Shown: positions 54,401 to 64,000, numbered from the stretch's first letter. The stretch is 64,000 nucleotides of DNA from Bacteroides fragilis (GCA_945889005.1 CAMDBI010000012.1:1-64000), one strand, 5' to 3'. Program-made: numbers and translations. Notes: generated by a model not told the origin, from the sequence alone.

Positions 54401-57400
54401 AATACTTCAAGTAGTACACAGTTTTTAACTTCCAAAGGTTCTGAAAAGCTTGAAATGCATATTGGTAATGGATTAAATAATTCATTAAGGTTTATACCAA
54501 CACCAGGAGTTTATTTCGATGCCCCTGTCAATAGTCTTATACCCAATCAATGGAACCATATTGCCTGTTCGTACGACCCTACAAATTCGTCAAATAACAA
54601 AATATACATTAATGGCACAAGCGTAACAATAGCAAAAGCCGGTTCAAATCCTGTAACCACTCCGCTTGTCAACGACAATACTAATTTTCATTTGGGCGCC
54701 AGGGTAGGTGTTGGTCTTCATTTTAACGGCATAATGGATGAAGTACGTGTTTGGAATCTAATTCGAAGCGAAAGCGAAATACAAAACAACATGTATAGCT
54801 CCTTGGCAGGAAATGAAACGGGCATAGTTGCTTATTACAATTTTAATCAAGGTGCTGCCGGAGTCGCCAATGTCGGTCTGACTGCCATACCCGATTTAAC
54901 AGGAAATGGGAATAATGGTACTTTATATGGTAGTGCATTGGTAGGCACAACTTCAAACTATGTAACATCGCCTATTTATAATTTTATTTTAGATGCAACA
55001 AGTGTTTCGGCTGCTGGCACTGGCTTTACGGCCAACTGGAACCCAATGCCAGGGGCTACCGGTTATTTGATTGATGTAGCTAACAATCCGGAGTTTACAG
55101 CTCCTATTATTACCGATAGTCCTTCAGCAGCAGGAACTGCATCAAAATCTATTAGCGGATTATCGCTTGTGGCGGGTTATTCATATTATTACCGTATGCG
55201 CTATACTACGGCTACTGGCACAAGTAGTTATTCTGAAACCAAATTACTAAGTTACGGAACTGCCATGTATAATGCCTCCAAAGTTACATCTACTGATTTT
55301 ACAGCCAACTGGAAGGCTGTTGCAGGTGCCACCAAATACCGAATTGATGTTTCGGACAAGAGCGATTTTAGCAATCTTTTGGCCAATAATGTTGATGCCG
55401 GTGTTGGTACATCGAAAACTATTACAGGTTTGAATCTGGCTCTTGGTACAAATTATTATTATCGTATGCGCTACGAAATTTCGGCTGTTACAAGTGGTAA
55501 CTCGCTGGCAAAAACATTTATGTTAGGTGCAGGCAATAGCCTTAGCTTCGATGGTGCCGATGATTATGTAAATATGGGCACATTATCACCTACCGGTAAT
55601 TTCTCAACAGGCTTCACTTATATGGGCTGGGTTAAATACAATTCATTTAATAACTGGTCGCGTTTATTCGATTTTGGTAAAGGACAAGACTCCTACAACA
55701 TATTATTGGCAAATAATACTACAACTAATAACTTATATTTGGCAAATAGAATCGGTACAGCTGAAACCCATGTCGAAGCTACAACTAAACTGCCTATCGG
55801 TCAATGGATACATATTGCTGCAACAATTTCGACAACTGGAACAGGTGTTTTGTATATAAATGGACAGAATGTAGCCTCAGGTAGTATTAGCGTTCCATCA
55901 AATGAAATAAGAACATCGTGCTATTTAAGCAAAAGTAACTGGCCATCTGATGGTTATTTTAACGGCAACATGGACAATGTAAGTATTTGGAACCGTGCCC
56001 TTTCAGCTGCCGAAATACAAAACCTTCAAGATTCGACATTTATTGGAAATGAAACAGGCCTGGTGGCATTTTACGATTTTAACCAGGGAGTGCCCAATGG
56101 ATACAATAAATTATTGACTACTTTATCCGATGCTACAGGAGCATGCAATGGTCAGCTTAGTAATTTTGCACTCGAAAATGAACGCGGTTCGAATTATGCC
56201 TATAGCGGTCAATCGATTAATGTATTCTATGTAAAAGCCGATGCCGTTAACGGAGGCAATGGCCTAACACCAACTTCTGCCTTTAACAACTTGAATGCCG
56301 CATTTGCTGCAGCAACCGGACGCGATACTATAAAGGTGGCAGCCGGAATTTATTACCAACCTGCTTTTGACAAGTCATTTACAAATAATAGCAACTCGCT
56401 TACCTTGTTGGGCGGCTATAACAACAGTTTTACAGCTCGCGATATTGTTGCAAACAAAACTATAATTTCGGGTCTATCGGGTGCTACAGTTCCTATTATA
56501 AATATTCTGTATTGTGATTTTACTATCGATGGCTTTACTATTAAGAACGGCATCAGTAACATTGAAGGCGGTGCAATAAAATACGATGCTAAAGACAAAA
56601 TTTATAATATTAATGTAAGCAATTGTGAGTTTTTAAACAATAAAACAACATCTGGGCATGGTGGTGCAATATGGATGAACACCTCAAACACAAACTCACA
56701 AGCCAATATTAGCAATTGTAAATTTATTGGAAACTCTGCTGGATCGTGGGGAGGGGCTTTAATCAATGAAAGTTTTAAATTAGTAATTAGTAATTGTTTT
56801 TTCGATGGAAATACTGCTCGAAACGGAGGCGGTGGTGCTATTTATACATATAAAGGTACTCTAAATCTGTCGGGTTCAACATTTGTCAATAACGAAGCAA
56901 TTAATGTTGCAGGTGGAGCACTTTTAAATCAAGCAACAACTTCATCTATGATAACCAACAATACTTTTTACAATAACCGCACCAACCAAAGTGCAGGGGC
57001 AATATGGACTGGGTCATGGTCAACTACTACAATGGCGCATAATACTATTGTAGGTAACTTTAGCAGCCATGCATCCTCTACAGGAGCTGTTGAATGCGAA
57101 AGTGGACCTTTAAAGTTGTTGGGCAATATTATTGCAGGCAATTTTTCAAATAATGTTGGTGCTTATGATCTTTGGAGGAATGCCAATGGAACAATAGTTG
57201 ACGAAGGTTATAATATTTTTGGAACAAATGGACTTGCCGGACATACTCCCGATTCTAAATCATTTACAGTAAATTCCGACCAATTATACAACATTCTCGA
57301 AAGTGCCAACCAAAGCAATACAGCCGCACGTTTGTTTCCTGCAAAGGTAACCAACAATGGAGGTTCAACACCTACAATAAAAGTAATCGGAAGGGTATTG

Positions 57401-60400
57401 AAGAATTCGGGAGGTTCTTTTGTTGGAATTCGAACTGTTCCGAACACATACAGCGTTTTCACCGACCAAAAGGGAACTGCTCGCTTGTTAGGCAACGCTA
57501 CCATAGGCGCTTACGAAAGCGAAATACCGCAAAGCGAAAAAATAATTTACGTAAACGGAAACTTAAGCAACTTGGGCGATGGCCGCACACCTGCTAGTGC
57601 ATATAACAATTTGCAGGCTGCCTTTGCTACCTGCACTGAAGCAGATACTATAAAAGTTGCTGCGGGTACTTATACACAACCTAGCACTGTTATTGCTTTT
57701 GGCAATTATGGTGTAAAAAATATTATTGTTTATGGTGGCTACAAAGCCGATTTTACTGCACGCGATACAGCACAGTATCGTTCTACCTTGCAGGCAAATA
57801 CAGGTTCTGTTGTACCAATTCTTTGGATTATCGATGGAAACTTTACAATAGATGGCTTTACAATTAAAGACGGTAAAGCAACTGCATATCCTTACGAAGG
57901 CGGAGCAATACATTTCCATACTACTACCAGTTATACCTTAAATGTGTCGAATTGCTTGTTTACTAACAACAGACAAAGCCAGGGCAATGGTGGTGTTATT
58001 TGGGCACTAACGCAAAACGCTTCTTCGGTAGTTAATCTGACAAATTGTACGTTTATGAATAATTTAGCCGAAGGTAATGGTGGTTGCGGCGGAGTAATTT
58101 CTGCTCTATTCGCGACTTTTAATATCACCGGCTGTTCGTTTATTAATAATTCGTCAACTAATGTAGGTGGTGCTATTTATTTCGATAGGGTTACTGCTGT
58201 TATTAAGAATTCGACCTTCTTTGGTAACAGAACCAATACAAACGCCGGGGCAATATGGGCTGGCGACCAGACAGCAGGTGTCGCATCAAATATTACATTA
58301 ATACATAATACTATTGTTGGTAACTTTAACTCTCAAATTACAGGCGCAGGAGCCATTTGTTGTGCTAGAGGGTTAATGAGTTTGCAAGGCAATATTATTG
58401 CCGGTAACTTTTCTAATATAGGCACTCCGGTTGCTTACGATGTTTGGCAGGAACAAGGTGCAGTAACCGACAATGGTTATAATATTTTTGGAACAAACGG
58501 CACCAATGTCTTAACTGTTAATGCAAATTCAATAGTAATTGCCAATGACCAATTATACCGAATTCTCGAAAGTTCAAACCAAACAAATACTTCTGCTCGT
58601 TTATTTCCTGCAAAAGTAGCCAACAATGGTGGTGCAACGGCTACTGTTAAAGTAATTGGCAAGTATTTCAACAATAGTACAGGTATAGAAAAGAATATTC
58701 GTCAGGTACCGGCTGTAGTAAATGCTATAACCATGCCCACCACCGACCAGCGCGGTATTGCCCGAACTTCTGGAGCTGCATGTATTGGTGCATACGAAAC
58801 CAACCCGGCCGATAAATATATTTATGTAAACGCAAATGCTGCATCCGATGGCATTGGTACATTCGAAAATCCTTGCAAATACCTGTATACCGCCATAGCA
58901 AAAGCATCGGTTACCGATACCATATTAGTAGCTGCCGGAACCTATTCAGCTCCTGATACTTCTTTTGTTATTAACAAACCGCTTACCCTAATGGGTGGCT
59001 TTAATGCAAGCTTTTCCCAACACGACCCAAAAACATATGTGTCGTACATTCAGTACTATTCCGGAAACGCCCCATTGGTAAAAATTAAAAATGCATCGGC
59101 CGAAATTAATGGTTTTACCTTATTAAACGCCCAATCAACAACACTGGGAGGTGCGGTTGTGGTAAGCATAACCAACAATACTTCGTACAATGTGGTTTTC
59201 AAAAATTGCATATTTAACTCCAATAAAGCCAGCAACGGAGGCGGTATTTGTTTAGATGCCACACTTGGTCTCACCAATATTTCAAATGTAACGGTAAGCC
59301 ATTGTACTTTTTCGTCGAACTCGGTTACTGCGTATGGTGGCGGGGTATCATCGTCGGGGAAGTTTAATACAAGCATTAAAAACTGTACCTTTTTTAATAA
59401 CAGCTCGGCATTAAACGGAGGGGCAATTTATCAGGGACAGGAAGGAACAATGCTTTTAAAGCAAAATACCATTGTTGGCAATAGTTGCACTACCACTTCT
59501 GCCGGGGGCGGGGTAGCCTGTAATGCTGGTACAATTTCGCTTTTGGCCAATATTATTGCAAAAAACAATTCGAGTGCCAACAAACATAATGTTTATAAAG
59601 TTTCCGGAACGGTAACCGATAAAGGCTATAACCTTTTGGGTACCGAAGGCTCTAACTGTATGGTTGCTGCTACCGGAACCGATTCGCTTTCTAATGCACA
59701 ACTCGATTTGTTGCTTACAACCTCAGCCCTGGCAAACTATGGCGGACATACCCCAACCATGAAACTGCTTAAGAAAGATTTTACCAATGTAGCTTCAGCT
59801 TTAAAATATGTAAATATTGTTCCCGCCGAAGTGGGTGGTATTGTTCTCGAAACAACCGACCAACGCGGGGTTAACCGCATAGGTGGCGCATCGTGTATTG
59901 GTGCTTTCGAATACCGCGACACCTTACAAGTCAAGCATATTACTGTTGGCGCTTTAACGGCAACGTCTGCGAGTTTCCATTTTACTCCCGGCAGCTTTTC
60001 GCAACGTGTTGTATTTATAAAAAATGATAATGCTGCTTCTGCAGAGCTACCGATCAATGGCACTACCTATACTGCAAACAGCGTATTTGGTTCAGGTACC
60101 CAAATTGCTTCGTCGGGCTGGTATTGCGTGTACAATGGCAGCGACACAGTGTTTTCTGTAACAGGCTTAAATCCAGTTCAAACTTATGTTGTAAAAGCAT
60201 ATGAATACAATGATGTTGCATACTATCATACAGTTGTAGGTGTTAATAATCCGAAAAGTTTTGAAACACCTCAGAAAACGCAACATATAAATTTTAGTAT
60301 TGAGTCGAAAAATTGGGGCGATGCCGACTTTTCATTACCCGATAGCACCAATCTTGGCCTGCGACCTGTTATATATGAAAGTTCTAATACATCTGTTGCA

Positions 60401-62134
60401 AGTATTTCGGGAAATATGGTACATATTACCGGGGTAGGAACTACAATTATTACCGCCAAACATGACGGAAACTCGATTATAGCTGCTGCGCCTCTGGTCA
60501 GTAGAAATTTAATTGTGAAGGCCGATACTTTATTTATTACTGCAGCAAATACCTCTGGAATATATGGCGAAACACAAACATTTAATTTTAATGCAAGTGG
60601 TTTAAGAAACAATGATTCCATCATTGCCCAAGTCGGAGTTACCTATACTAGTTTGGCTAAAGATACCAGTAGTGTTGGAACATACGATGTAACTCCATCG
60701 GCTGTCGTTTTTGCAACGGGACGTGGTTTTGCTTCCAATTATATTTTAAAATACAGTAAAGGAACGCACACAATTCAACAGGCTGTACTAATTGTAAAAG
60801 CCGACAATAAATCTAAACAATATGGCAATGCCAACCCTAGTTTAACTGCTGTTATTACTGGATTTAAAAATTCTGATATTGCTACAGTAAGCTCTATTGC
60901 TACAAATGCTATAGAGTCAAGCGAATTAGGTAGTTATTCAATTATTCCTTCAGATATTACCTTTACTAAAGGTAATATTACTAATTATAGTGTTACATAT
61001 CAGAATGGAACTCTCACAATAACTCCAGCTTCATTAACCATCAAAGCCAACGACAAGAGCAAAGCGTATTTTAGCAGTAATCCAATATTTGATTACACTT
61101 GTACAGGCTTTGTAAATGGCGAAACCGATGTAGTGCTTACCAGCAAACCTCAATTGAGTTGTTTGGCAACAAAAACAAGTGTTGCAGGCACATACCCAAT
61201 TACATTGTCTGGTGCTAGTGCATCAAACTATAGCATTACTTATCAGTCAGGTACACTTACTGTATTGCCTTCGACCATTCAACTTTGTTTGATCACGGTC
61301 GATATGGAAAGTGGCAAAAATATGGTTATTTGGGAGCGCCAAAAGGGTATGGGAATAAAGAGTTACAATGTTTATAGAGAAACCAATACTGCAAACCAAT
61401 ATGAAAAAATTGACTCACTTTTGGCAACTGAAAATAGTGTATTTATTGACCCAACGGCTATTCCCGAGCAACAACGGTACAGTTATAAAATCTCTGCCGT
61501 TGACTCGTCCGACAATGAATCGGTTCAGAGCAAATATCATAAAAATCTGTTCTTACAATCGTCTGTATCGTCGAGCAAAGATGCTGTGAACTTAAGCTGG
61601 AAAAAATACGAAATCGAAGGTAACGAACTCAATTTCGAGAGTTATATTATTTACAAAGGCTCATCGGCTGCTACTTTAGAAAGTATAACTACACTTAGTG
61701 CCAATGAAGATGTATATATCGATCGTACAGATCTTATTACCAAGCCATATTATCGAATTGCTGGTGTTAAGAAAGATGCTTGCGTGGTTACCAAGTTAAA
61801 AGCCAATAGTGGACCGTTTAGTCATTCAATTTCAAACTTGGAAGATAACCGATTGCGTAGCGATGGCACAGGTTTGACTCAGCTTGGTAACATTCAATTT
61901 ATTGTTGCTCCCAATCCTGCTAGAGATCAATTAAATATTTACTTTAAATTTTTAGAAAATGCTAAATCTGAAATCGAAATACTAGACGCGTCGGGTCGTA
62001 TGGTTTACAGAAAGTCTATGACAGGTTCTCAAACTACTATCGATCTCAAAGTACATAAAATTTCGAAAGGCTTTTATTATATTCGTCTTAAGCAGCGAGA
62101 TGTATTTCTGATAAAGCAGTTTGTTGTACAATAA
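51452..62134 (+). CDS. giant T9SS-secreted multidomain surface protein
   Basis: The 3560-residue protein has a signal peptide (1-23, ending STLSA). Five LamG/concanavalin-like domains follow (about 27-195, 335-503, 632-803, 949-1123, 1358-1533), separated by FN3-like segments that repeat GATKYRIDVSDKSDFSN. Three right-handed beta-helix domains (about 1590-2026, 2032-2448, 2455-2822) each open with a VxADxxNGGNG- or YVNGN-type strand and DTIKVAAGTY. Then come an FN3-like unit, a Big-2-like and about three MBG-type units (2941-3275), two FN3-like units, and a Por secretion C-terminal domain (about 3480-3560, APNPARDQLNIYF). It should be exported by T9SS and attached to A-LPS, perhaps for adhesion or glycan binding. 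The 216-bp leader region contains TATCTTTG (51316-51323) and two short hairpins (51273-51294, 51362-51377). Confidence 0.93.
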   Translation: MRNFTKTLSLLLGILWSASTLSAQTPGNCLAFDGINDYITLPSNAALNFSGSSSFTIAAWVYPVTGNAALLLKQGVIRYNVQYAFHISGSKVFFNTDVLNANGWQVFSSNAFIPNNQWTHIAVVKNGSSVSIYINGQLDGTNTLDANHTNATASSGAVSVGGNNGWISNTPQKLDEVSIWSKAFSLSEIQGLYAVAPTGSETGLIAAYNFSSSNGTVLTDISPNAINGTLTNFALSGSASNWTLAWRALPANNISKTGFTANWPDVAGATNYRIDISDKSDFSNLIVNNANAGTNLNYIATGLTANIHYYRVRYVDANGISENTQAVKIEIAPGNCLEFDGVDDVVSCGVQNPTTFTMEAWFNASVNSRDQAILSTFNESSYAGCELHLGANGIMYFTIKGTANVDVPTSAAIQPNTWNHVAVTYNGSNVIVYINGILSGTAQVTGYVPGSSNLKIGQRSVNVTASIFKGKIDEVRVWNIARTESDIQQSMFKELVGNEAGLLSYYNFNQTSGLVLNEAKGAYVGTIASFPTWTSSAVFCPFVNDANNIRPSGFTANWVPYLNATTYKIDVDDNSDFTSPLITDFDCGNVTTKNIPVPLSEGINYYYRIRAVTANGTSSNSEAKLFALTPQNALAFDGANDYVFVPQIAVNLNEITIETWINLTLGSTGAAGMYGIFNTDAWVDRSLHYQINTAGVQFALHGNSVHPTFPYLFSPNTWYHTAVTFSSTTKDAKFYVNGTLVQTVNIPVTTLVNLYNASIGCWHNPGVSINRFFNGKMDDYRIWNKALSQAEIQARMNSGLTGSEANLLLYFNFNQGIAFDNNAALNKLLDASYRKQIGTLTNFDLSGSVSNYVNGFDAPIVYNATNVTSTGFTANIKAVAGATKYRIDVSDKKDFSTLLINSYDAGTNTNVALSLALKPGVNYYYRARYEAATGESYNSNVNPFMLQAGNAIAMDGANDYVNISNRNWNLSKVTLETWVYCNVNTSSSTQFLTSKGSEKLEMHIGNGLNNSLRFIPTPGVYFDAPVNSLIPNQWNHIACSYDPTNSSNNKIYINGTSVTIAKAGSNPVTTPLVNDNTNFHLGARVGVGLHFNGIMDEVRVWNLIRSESEIQNNMYSSLAGNETGIVAYYNFNQGAAGVANVGLTAIPDLTGNGNNGTLYGSALVGTTSNYVTSPIYNFILDATSVSAAGTGFTANWNPMPGATGYLIDVANNPEFTAPIITDSPSAAGTASKSISGLSLVAGYSYYYRMRYTTATGTSSYSETKLLSYGTAMYNASKVTSTDFTANWKAVAGATKYRIDVSDKSDFSNLLANNVDAGVGTSKTITGLNLALGTNYYYRMRYEISAVTSGNSLAKTFMLGAGNSLSFDGADDYVNMGTLSPTGNFSTGFTYMGWVKYNSFNNWSRLFDFGKGQDSYNILLANNTTTNNLYLANRIGTAETHVEATTKLPIGQWIHIAATISTTGTGVLYINGQNVASGSISVPSNEIRTSCYLSKSNWPSDGYFNGNMDNVSIWNRALSAAEIQNLQDSTFIGNETGLVAFYDFNQGVPNGYNKLLTTLSDATGACNGQLSNFALENERGSNYAYSGQSINVFYVKADAVNGGNGLTPTSAFNNLNAAFAAATGRDTIKVAAGIYYQPAFDKSFTNNSNSLTLLGGYNNSFTARDIVANKTIISGLSGATVPIINILYCDFTIDGFTIKNGISNIEGGAIKYDAKDKIYNINVSNCEFLNNKTTSGHGGAIWMNTSNTNSQANISNCKFIGNSAGSWGGALINESFKLVISNCFFDGNTARNGGGGAIYTYKGTLNLSGSTFVNNEAINVAGGALLNQATTSSMITNNTFYNNRTNQSAGAIWTGSWSTTTMAHNTIVGNFSSHASSTGAVECESGPLKLLGNIIAGNFSNNVGAYDLWRNANGTIVDEGYNIFGTNGLAGHTPDSKSFTVNSDQLYNILESANQSNTAARLFPAKVTNNGGSTPTIKVIGRVLKNSGGSFVGIRTVPNTYSVFTDQKGTARLLGNATIGAYESEIPQSEKIIYVNGNLSNLGDGRTPASAYNNLQAAFATCTEADTIKVAAGTYTQPSTVIAFGNYGVKNIIVYGGYKADFTARDTAQYRSTLQANTGSVVPILWIIDGNFTIDGFTIKDGKATAYPYEGGAIHFHTTTSYTLNVSNCLFTNNRQSQGNGGVIWALTQNASSVVNLTNCTFMNNLAEGNGGCGGVISALFATFNITGCSFINNSSTNVGGAIYFDRVTAVIKNSTFFGNRTNTNAGAIWAGDQTAGVASNITLIHNTIVGNFNSQITGAGAICCARGLMSLQGNIIAGNFSNIGTPVAYDVWQEQGAVTDNGYNIFGTNGTNVLTVNANSIVIANDQLYRILESSNQTNTSARLFPAKVANNGGATATVKVIGKYFNNSTGIEKNIRQVPAVVNAITMPTTDQRGIARTSGAACIGAYETNPADKYIYVNANAASDGIGTFENPCKYLYTAIAKASVTDTILVAAGTYSAPDTSFVINKPLTLMGGFNASFSQHDPKTYVSYIQYYSGNAPLVKIKNASAEINGFTLLNAQSTTLGGAVVVSITNNTSYNVVFKNCIFNSNKASNGGGICLDATLGLTNISNVTVSHCTFSSNSVTAYGGGVSSSGKFNTSIKNCTFFNNSSALNGGAIYQGQEGTMLLKQNTIVGNSCTTTSAGGGVACNAGTISLLANIIAKNNSSANKHNVYKVSGTVTDKGYNLLGTEGSNCMVAATGTDSLSNAQLDLLLTTSALANYGGHTPTMKLLKKDFTNVASALKYVNIVPAEVGGIVLETTDQRGVNRIGGASCIGAFEYRDTLQVKHITVGALTATSASFHFTPGSFSQRVVFIKNDNAASAELPINGTTYTANSVFGSGTQIASSGWYCVYNGSDTVFSVTGLNPVQTYVVKAYEYNDVAYYHTVVGVNNPKSFETPQKTQHINFSIESKNWGDADFSLPDSTNLGLRPVIYESSNTSVASISGNMVHITGVGTTIITAKHDGNSIIAAAPLVSRNLIVKADTLFITAANTSGIYGETQTFNFNASGLRNNDSIIAQVGVTYTSLAKDTSSVGTYDVTPSAVVFATGRGFASNYILKYSKGTHTIQQAVLIVKADNKSKQYGNANPSLTAVITGFKNSDIATVSSIATNAIESSELGSYSIIPSDITFTKGNITNYSVTYQNGTLTITPASLTIKANDKSKAYFSSNPIFDYTCTGFVNGETDVVLTSKPQLSCLATKTSVAGTYPITLSGASASNYSITYQSGTLTVLPSTIQLCLITVDMESGKNMVIWERQKGMGIKSYNVYRETNTANQYEKIDSLLATENSVFIDPTAIPEQQRYSYKISAVDSSDNESVQSKYHKNLFLQSSVSSSKDAVNLSWKKYEIEGNELNFESYIIYKGSSAATLESITTLSANEDVYIDRTDLITKPYYRIAGVKKDACVVTKLKANSGPFSHSISNLEDNRLRSDGTGLTQLGNIQFIVAPNPARDQLNIYFKFLENAKSEIEILDASGRMVYRKSMTGSQTTIDLKVHKISKGFYYIRLKQRDVFLIKQFVVQ

Positions 62135-62148
62135 ATACTCCAAAAAAA

Positions 62149-62799
62149 CTATTTCAAACGGTTGTAATATGCTACCAGTTTGCGCAAATCGTTAAATTTA
62201 TTAATATTCAATTGGTGCGATTGAATGTACAGTTCCAAATAATAGTGATTGTTGGGGAATGCATTTAGAATACCCTTTTTGTTGTTTTTAAGCTTTTGAA
62301 AACTTCCATTATTTATGGAAATATAAAAAGTTTCGCTGTAAACAAATTCGCGTTTTGCCGACGACTTAATGCTTTTTGTTTTTAACAAATATAAAAAAGC
62401 CTTGCCTCGTTCAAGTATTTGATAATAGCCAACATTGTTTTTGTAAAAAATTCGTTTGTAATATTCTGTACCTCTCGAATCTATGCTATCCATTTCGAAT
62501 GATCCAACAAGGCTCATGTCTGGAATCAATATTGAATCGTTGGTTTCGACAAGCAATTGTTTGGAGCAAATATCAAATTTAATTTTTACAGCCGAAAAAA
62601 GTTCTCCCGACGAATTTAATATTTTGCCCACTCTAAAGCTGTCTGTTATAAATGGATGTCCAAATACATTGGTGTATTCATTTTTGTAATTTGTTGTCGA
62701 AAAATTGACTTTTGCAAAACTTTGGAGAGAAACAATTTTTTGGGAATAGAGTTTTAAAACGGCTATAAATAGAAACACGAAAAGCGTTCGAAGTTTCAT
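62149..62799 (-). CDS. secreted hypothetical protein
   Basis: The 216-residue protein has an N-terminal signal peptide (MKLRTLFVFLFIAVLKLYSQ) and a beta-rich mature part with GHPFITDSFRVGKIL and repeated tyrosine-rich strands. I recognise no family. It follows the GT9 gene after 3 bp on the same strand, so the two are co-transcribed. It is tail-to-tail with the giant protein gene, 14 bp apart, and I see no terminator between them. Confidence 0.75.
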   Translation of the reverse strand: MKLRTLFVFLFIAVLKLYSQKIVSLQSFAKVNFSTTNYKNEYTNVFGHPFITDSFRVGKILNSSGELFSAVKIKFDICSKQLLVETNDSILIPDMSLVGSFEMDSIDSRGTEYYKRIFYKNNVGYYQILERGKAFLYLLKTKSIKSSAKREFVYSETFYISINNGSFQKLKNNKKGILNAFPNNHYYLELYIQSHQLNINKFNDLRKLVAYYNRLK

Positions 62800-62802
62800 T
62801 TT

Positions 62803-63795
62803 TTATAATTCAATATTGAGATAGGTCATAGCAACATTGGCTATTTCATCAATATTCTGCTTGTTCATACAGTTGAAATGACCTTTGGGGCAGGTTTTGT
62901 AACCAATCTTTGAACAAGGTCTACAGCGCAGACCTTTTACCTCGAACTGAACATGTACATTGCCAGGCATATAAGGATACATTCCAAATTCGGGAACTGT
63001 ATTGCCCCATATTGAAAGTATTTCTTTGTGAAAGGCAGCTGCAACGTGCATCATACCGGTGTCGTGGGTAATCACCAAATTCGAATGTTTTATAATAGAT
63101 GCCGATTGGTTTAAGTTAAATTTTCCACAAGCATTGTATACATGGCTTAGTTTCTGGTCAATAATACTATCGGCTGTCGATGCGTCTTCGGGACCTCCAA
63201 TGAGTATTATGGGAACCAAAAGTCTGCTACATAGTTCGTGCAATTTATCTACAGGCAATTGTTTGGTTGCATGTTTGGCTCCAATAACAATTACTGTATA
63301 GCCATCCCTAAAATCTTCGGGAAGCATCTCAGGTTTTATTTCATCTTTCTCGGGGATAAAAAAATCGAGACCTTTGTGGTCGTTTTCGATGTTTAATATC
63401 TGCGTTGTAGCCATATAGCGGTCTACAATATGAGTGTCGGGCAGTCGGTTAATTTTCAGGTTTGTTAGCAACCATTTTTCAAAATTGAGCTTTTTGAACG
63501 AAACCGACATCGATTTCAGTTTTCTTTTTACAATTGAACTTCTCAAATTGTTGTGAAGGTCAAATATATAGTCGAATTTTTCTTTTTTCAGGCTTTTAAT
63601 GGTCTCGTTCAGATTGTCAGAAAATGCATGAATTTTGTCGATATACGGATTGCTTTCGACAAGAATTGAGAATTGTTTTTTTGTCAAATAATGAATTTCC
63701 GCATTTTCGACTTGTTGCTTTATGCAACGGATCACCGGGGTTGTAAGTACTATATCGCCTATTGAACTGAAGCGAATAATTAAAATTTTTGCCAC
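62803..63795 (-). CDS. family 9 glycosyltransferase (heptosyltransferase-like)
   Basis: The 330-residue GT-B enzyme opens ILIIRFSSIGDIVLTTPVIR, the GT9 hallmark, and contains LVITHDTGMMHVAAAF and IWGNTVPEFGMYPYMPG in its donor domain. A cysteine-rich tail (CRPCSKIGYKTCPKGHFNC) is common in Bacteroidota members. It probably adds a heptose or related sugar to the LPS core at the inner membrane. Divergent from the tsaB start across a 153-bp AT-rich gap. Confidence 0.92.
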   Translation of the reverse strand: MAKILIIRFSSIGDIVLTTPVIRCIKQQVENAEIHYLTKKQFSILVESNPYIDKIHAFSDNLNETIKSLKKEKFDYIFDLHNNLRSSIVKRKLKSMSVSFKKLNFEKWLLTNLKINRLPDTHIVDRYMATTQILNIENDHKGLDFFIPEKDEIKPEMLPEDFRDGYTVIVIGAKHATKQLPVDKLHELCSRLLVPIILIGGPEDASTADSIIDQKLSHVYNACGKFNLNQSASIIKHSNLVITHDTGMMHVAAAFHKEILSIWGNTVPEFGMYPYMPGNVHVQFEVKGLRCRPCSKIGYKTCPKGHFNCMNKQNIDEIANVAMTYLNIEL

Positions 63796-63948
63796 TTTTG
63801 TTTATTGAAACACAACAAATGTATAAATATTTTTGATTAATTAAAATAATTGAAGCTTAAACGAATTAATAATTAATTGGTAAGCAGTAAAGATTTATTA
63901 TCAATAATCATTTTATTTGTATATTAGCCAACGAATTATTTTAGAAAA

Positions 63949-64000
63949 ATGCCATTAATAATACATATCGAAACATCTGAAAACATTTGTTCAGTGGCTT
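63949..64000 (+). CDS. tsaB: start of TsaB (tRNA threonylcarbamoyladenosine biosynthesis), cut by the window
   Basis: Only 17 codons are visible, starting at ATG 63949 (MPLIIHIETSENICSVA). The IHIETSxxxCSVA pattern is the usual start of TsaB, the partner of TsaD in t6A37 tRNA modification. The assignment is from this N-terminus only. Confidence 0.75.
   Translation, partial: MPLIIHIETSENICSVA

Noticed and set aside
57563-57919. 118-residue minus-strand ORF inside the giant gene
   Set aside because: Antisense shadow of a beta-helix unit; no features of a real protein, and the sense frame is intact over 10 kb.

Overview
The window comes from an AT-rich bacterium of the phylum Bacteroidota. This is supported by a giant secreted protein with a C-terminal type IX secretion (Por) sorting domain, a TonB-dependent receptor with an N-terminal carboxypeptidase-regulatory-like domain, LytTR and PAS signalling pairs, TAnnTTTG-type promoter boxes, and almost no Shine-Dalgarno sequences. 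A caa3-type oxidase operon points to aerobic or microaerobic respiration. Order and genus cannot be fixed from the sequence alone.

Layout. 1-500: a probable insertion-sequence end with three 21-bp direct repeats that run into a small hypothetical gene. 0.7-3.9 kb (minus): a small redox/stress group (OsmC, flavodoxin-ferredoxin fusion, ABM-like protein) behind an AraC regulator, and a polyvalent-type kinase. 4.0-11.1 kb (minus): a five-PAS LytS-like kinase, its LytTR regulator, a CPBP protease and a TonB-dependent receptor split by an in-frame TGA. 11.4-15.8 kb (minus): a Lol/MacB-like ABC exporter operon with a LolA-like protein, interrupted by a four-helix-bundle gene that lies between two inverted arrays of a 7-bp unit. 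15.9-31.2 kb: a cell-surface glycan locus containing all six steps to CMP-pseudaminic acid (PseB, PseC, a PseG-PseH fusion, PseF, PseI, plus a Pse-associated methylase), a flippase, several glycosyltransferases, a DUF115/sialyltransferase-like candidate and a YfhO-type membrane protein. 31.2-40.8 kb (minus): mostly housekeeping genes (DUF45 peptidase, deoxynucleoside kinase, GH3 enzyme, TonB-like protein, SUI1, CvpA), a large hybrid histidine kinase and an EamA transporter. 41-50 kb (plus): a respiratory operon joining an FeS-NrfD-cytochrome c module to a complete A2-subclass caa3 oxidase with SCO and heme O synthase. 50-62 kb: a membrane-anchored AraC-type regulator followed by the 3560-residue surface protein (five LamG-like domains, three beta-helix domains, MBG domains, T9SS tail). 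62-64 kb: a secreted hypothetical, a heptosyltransferase-like GT9 and the first codons of tsaB.

The most unusual signal is a set of short tandem arrays with a strict 7-bp or 8-bp period at gene junctions. GTGGACC/GTGAACC heptamers flank the four-helix-bundle gene as inverted arrays, with the inverted repeat continuing perfectly past the arrays into both flanking genes. The same heptamers form an ORF-less giant hairpin at 34.5-34.7 kb. Octamer arrays of at least three sequence families occupy five junctions of the respiratory operon. Stop and start codons of several genes lie inside the arrays. The ORF-in-a-stem layout resembles the intervening sequences of 23S rRNA genes, whose encoded protein belongs to the same four-helix-bundle family, but here it sits inside a protein-coding operon.
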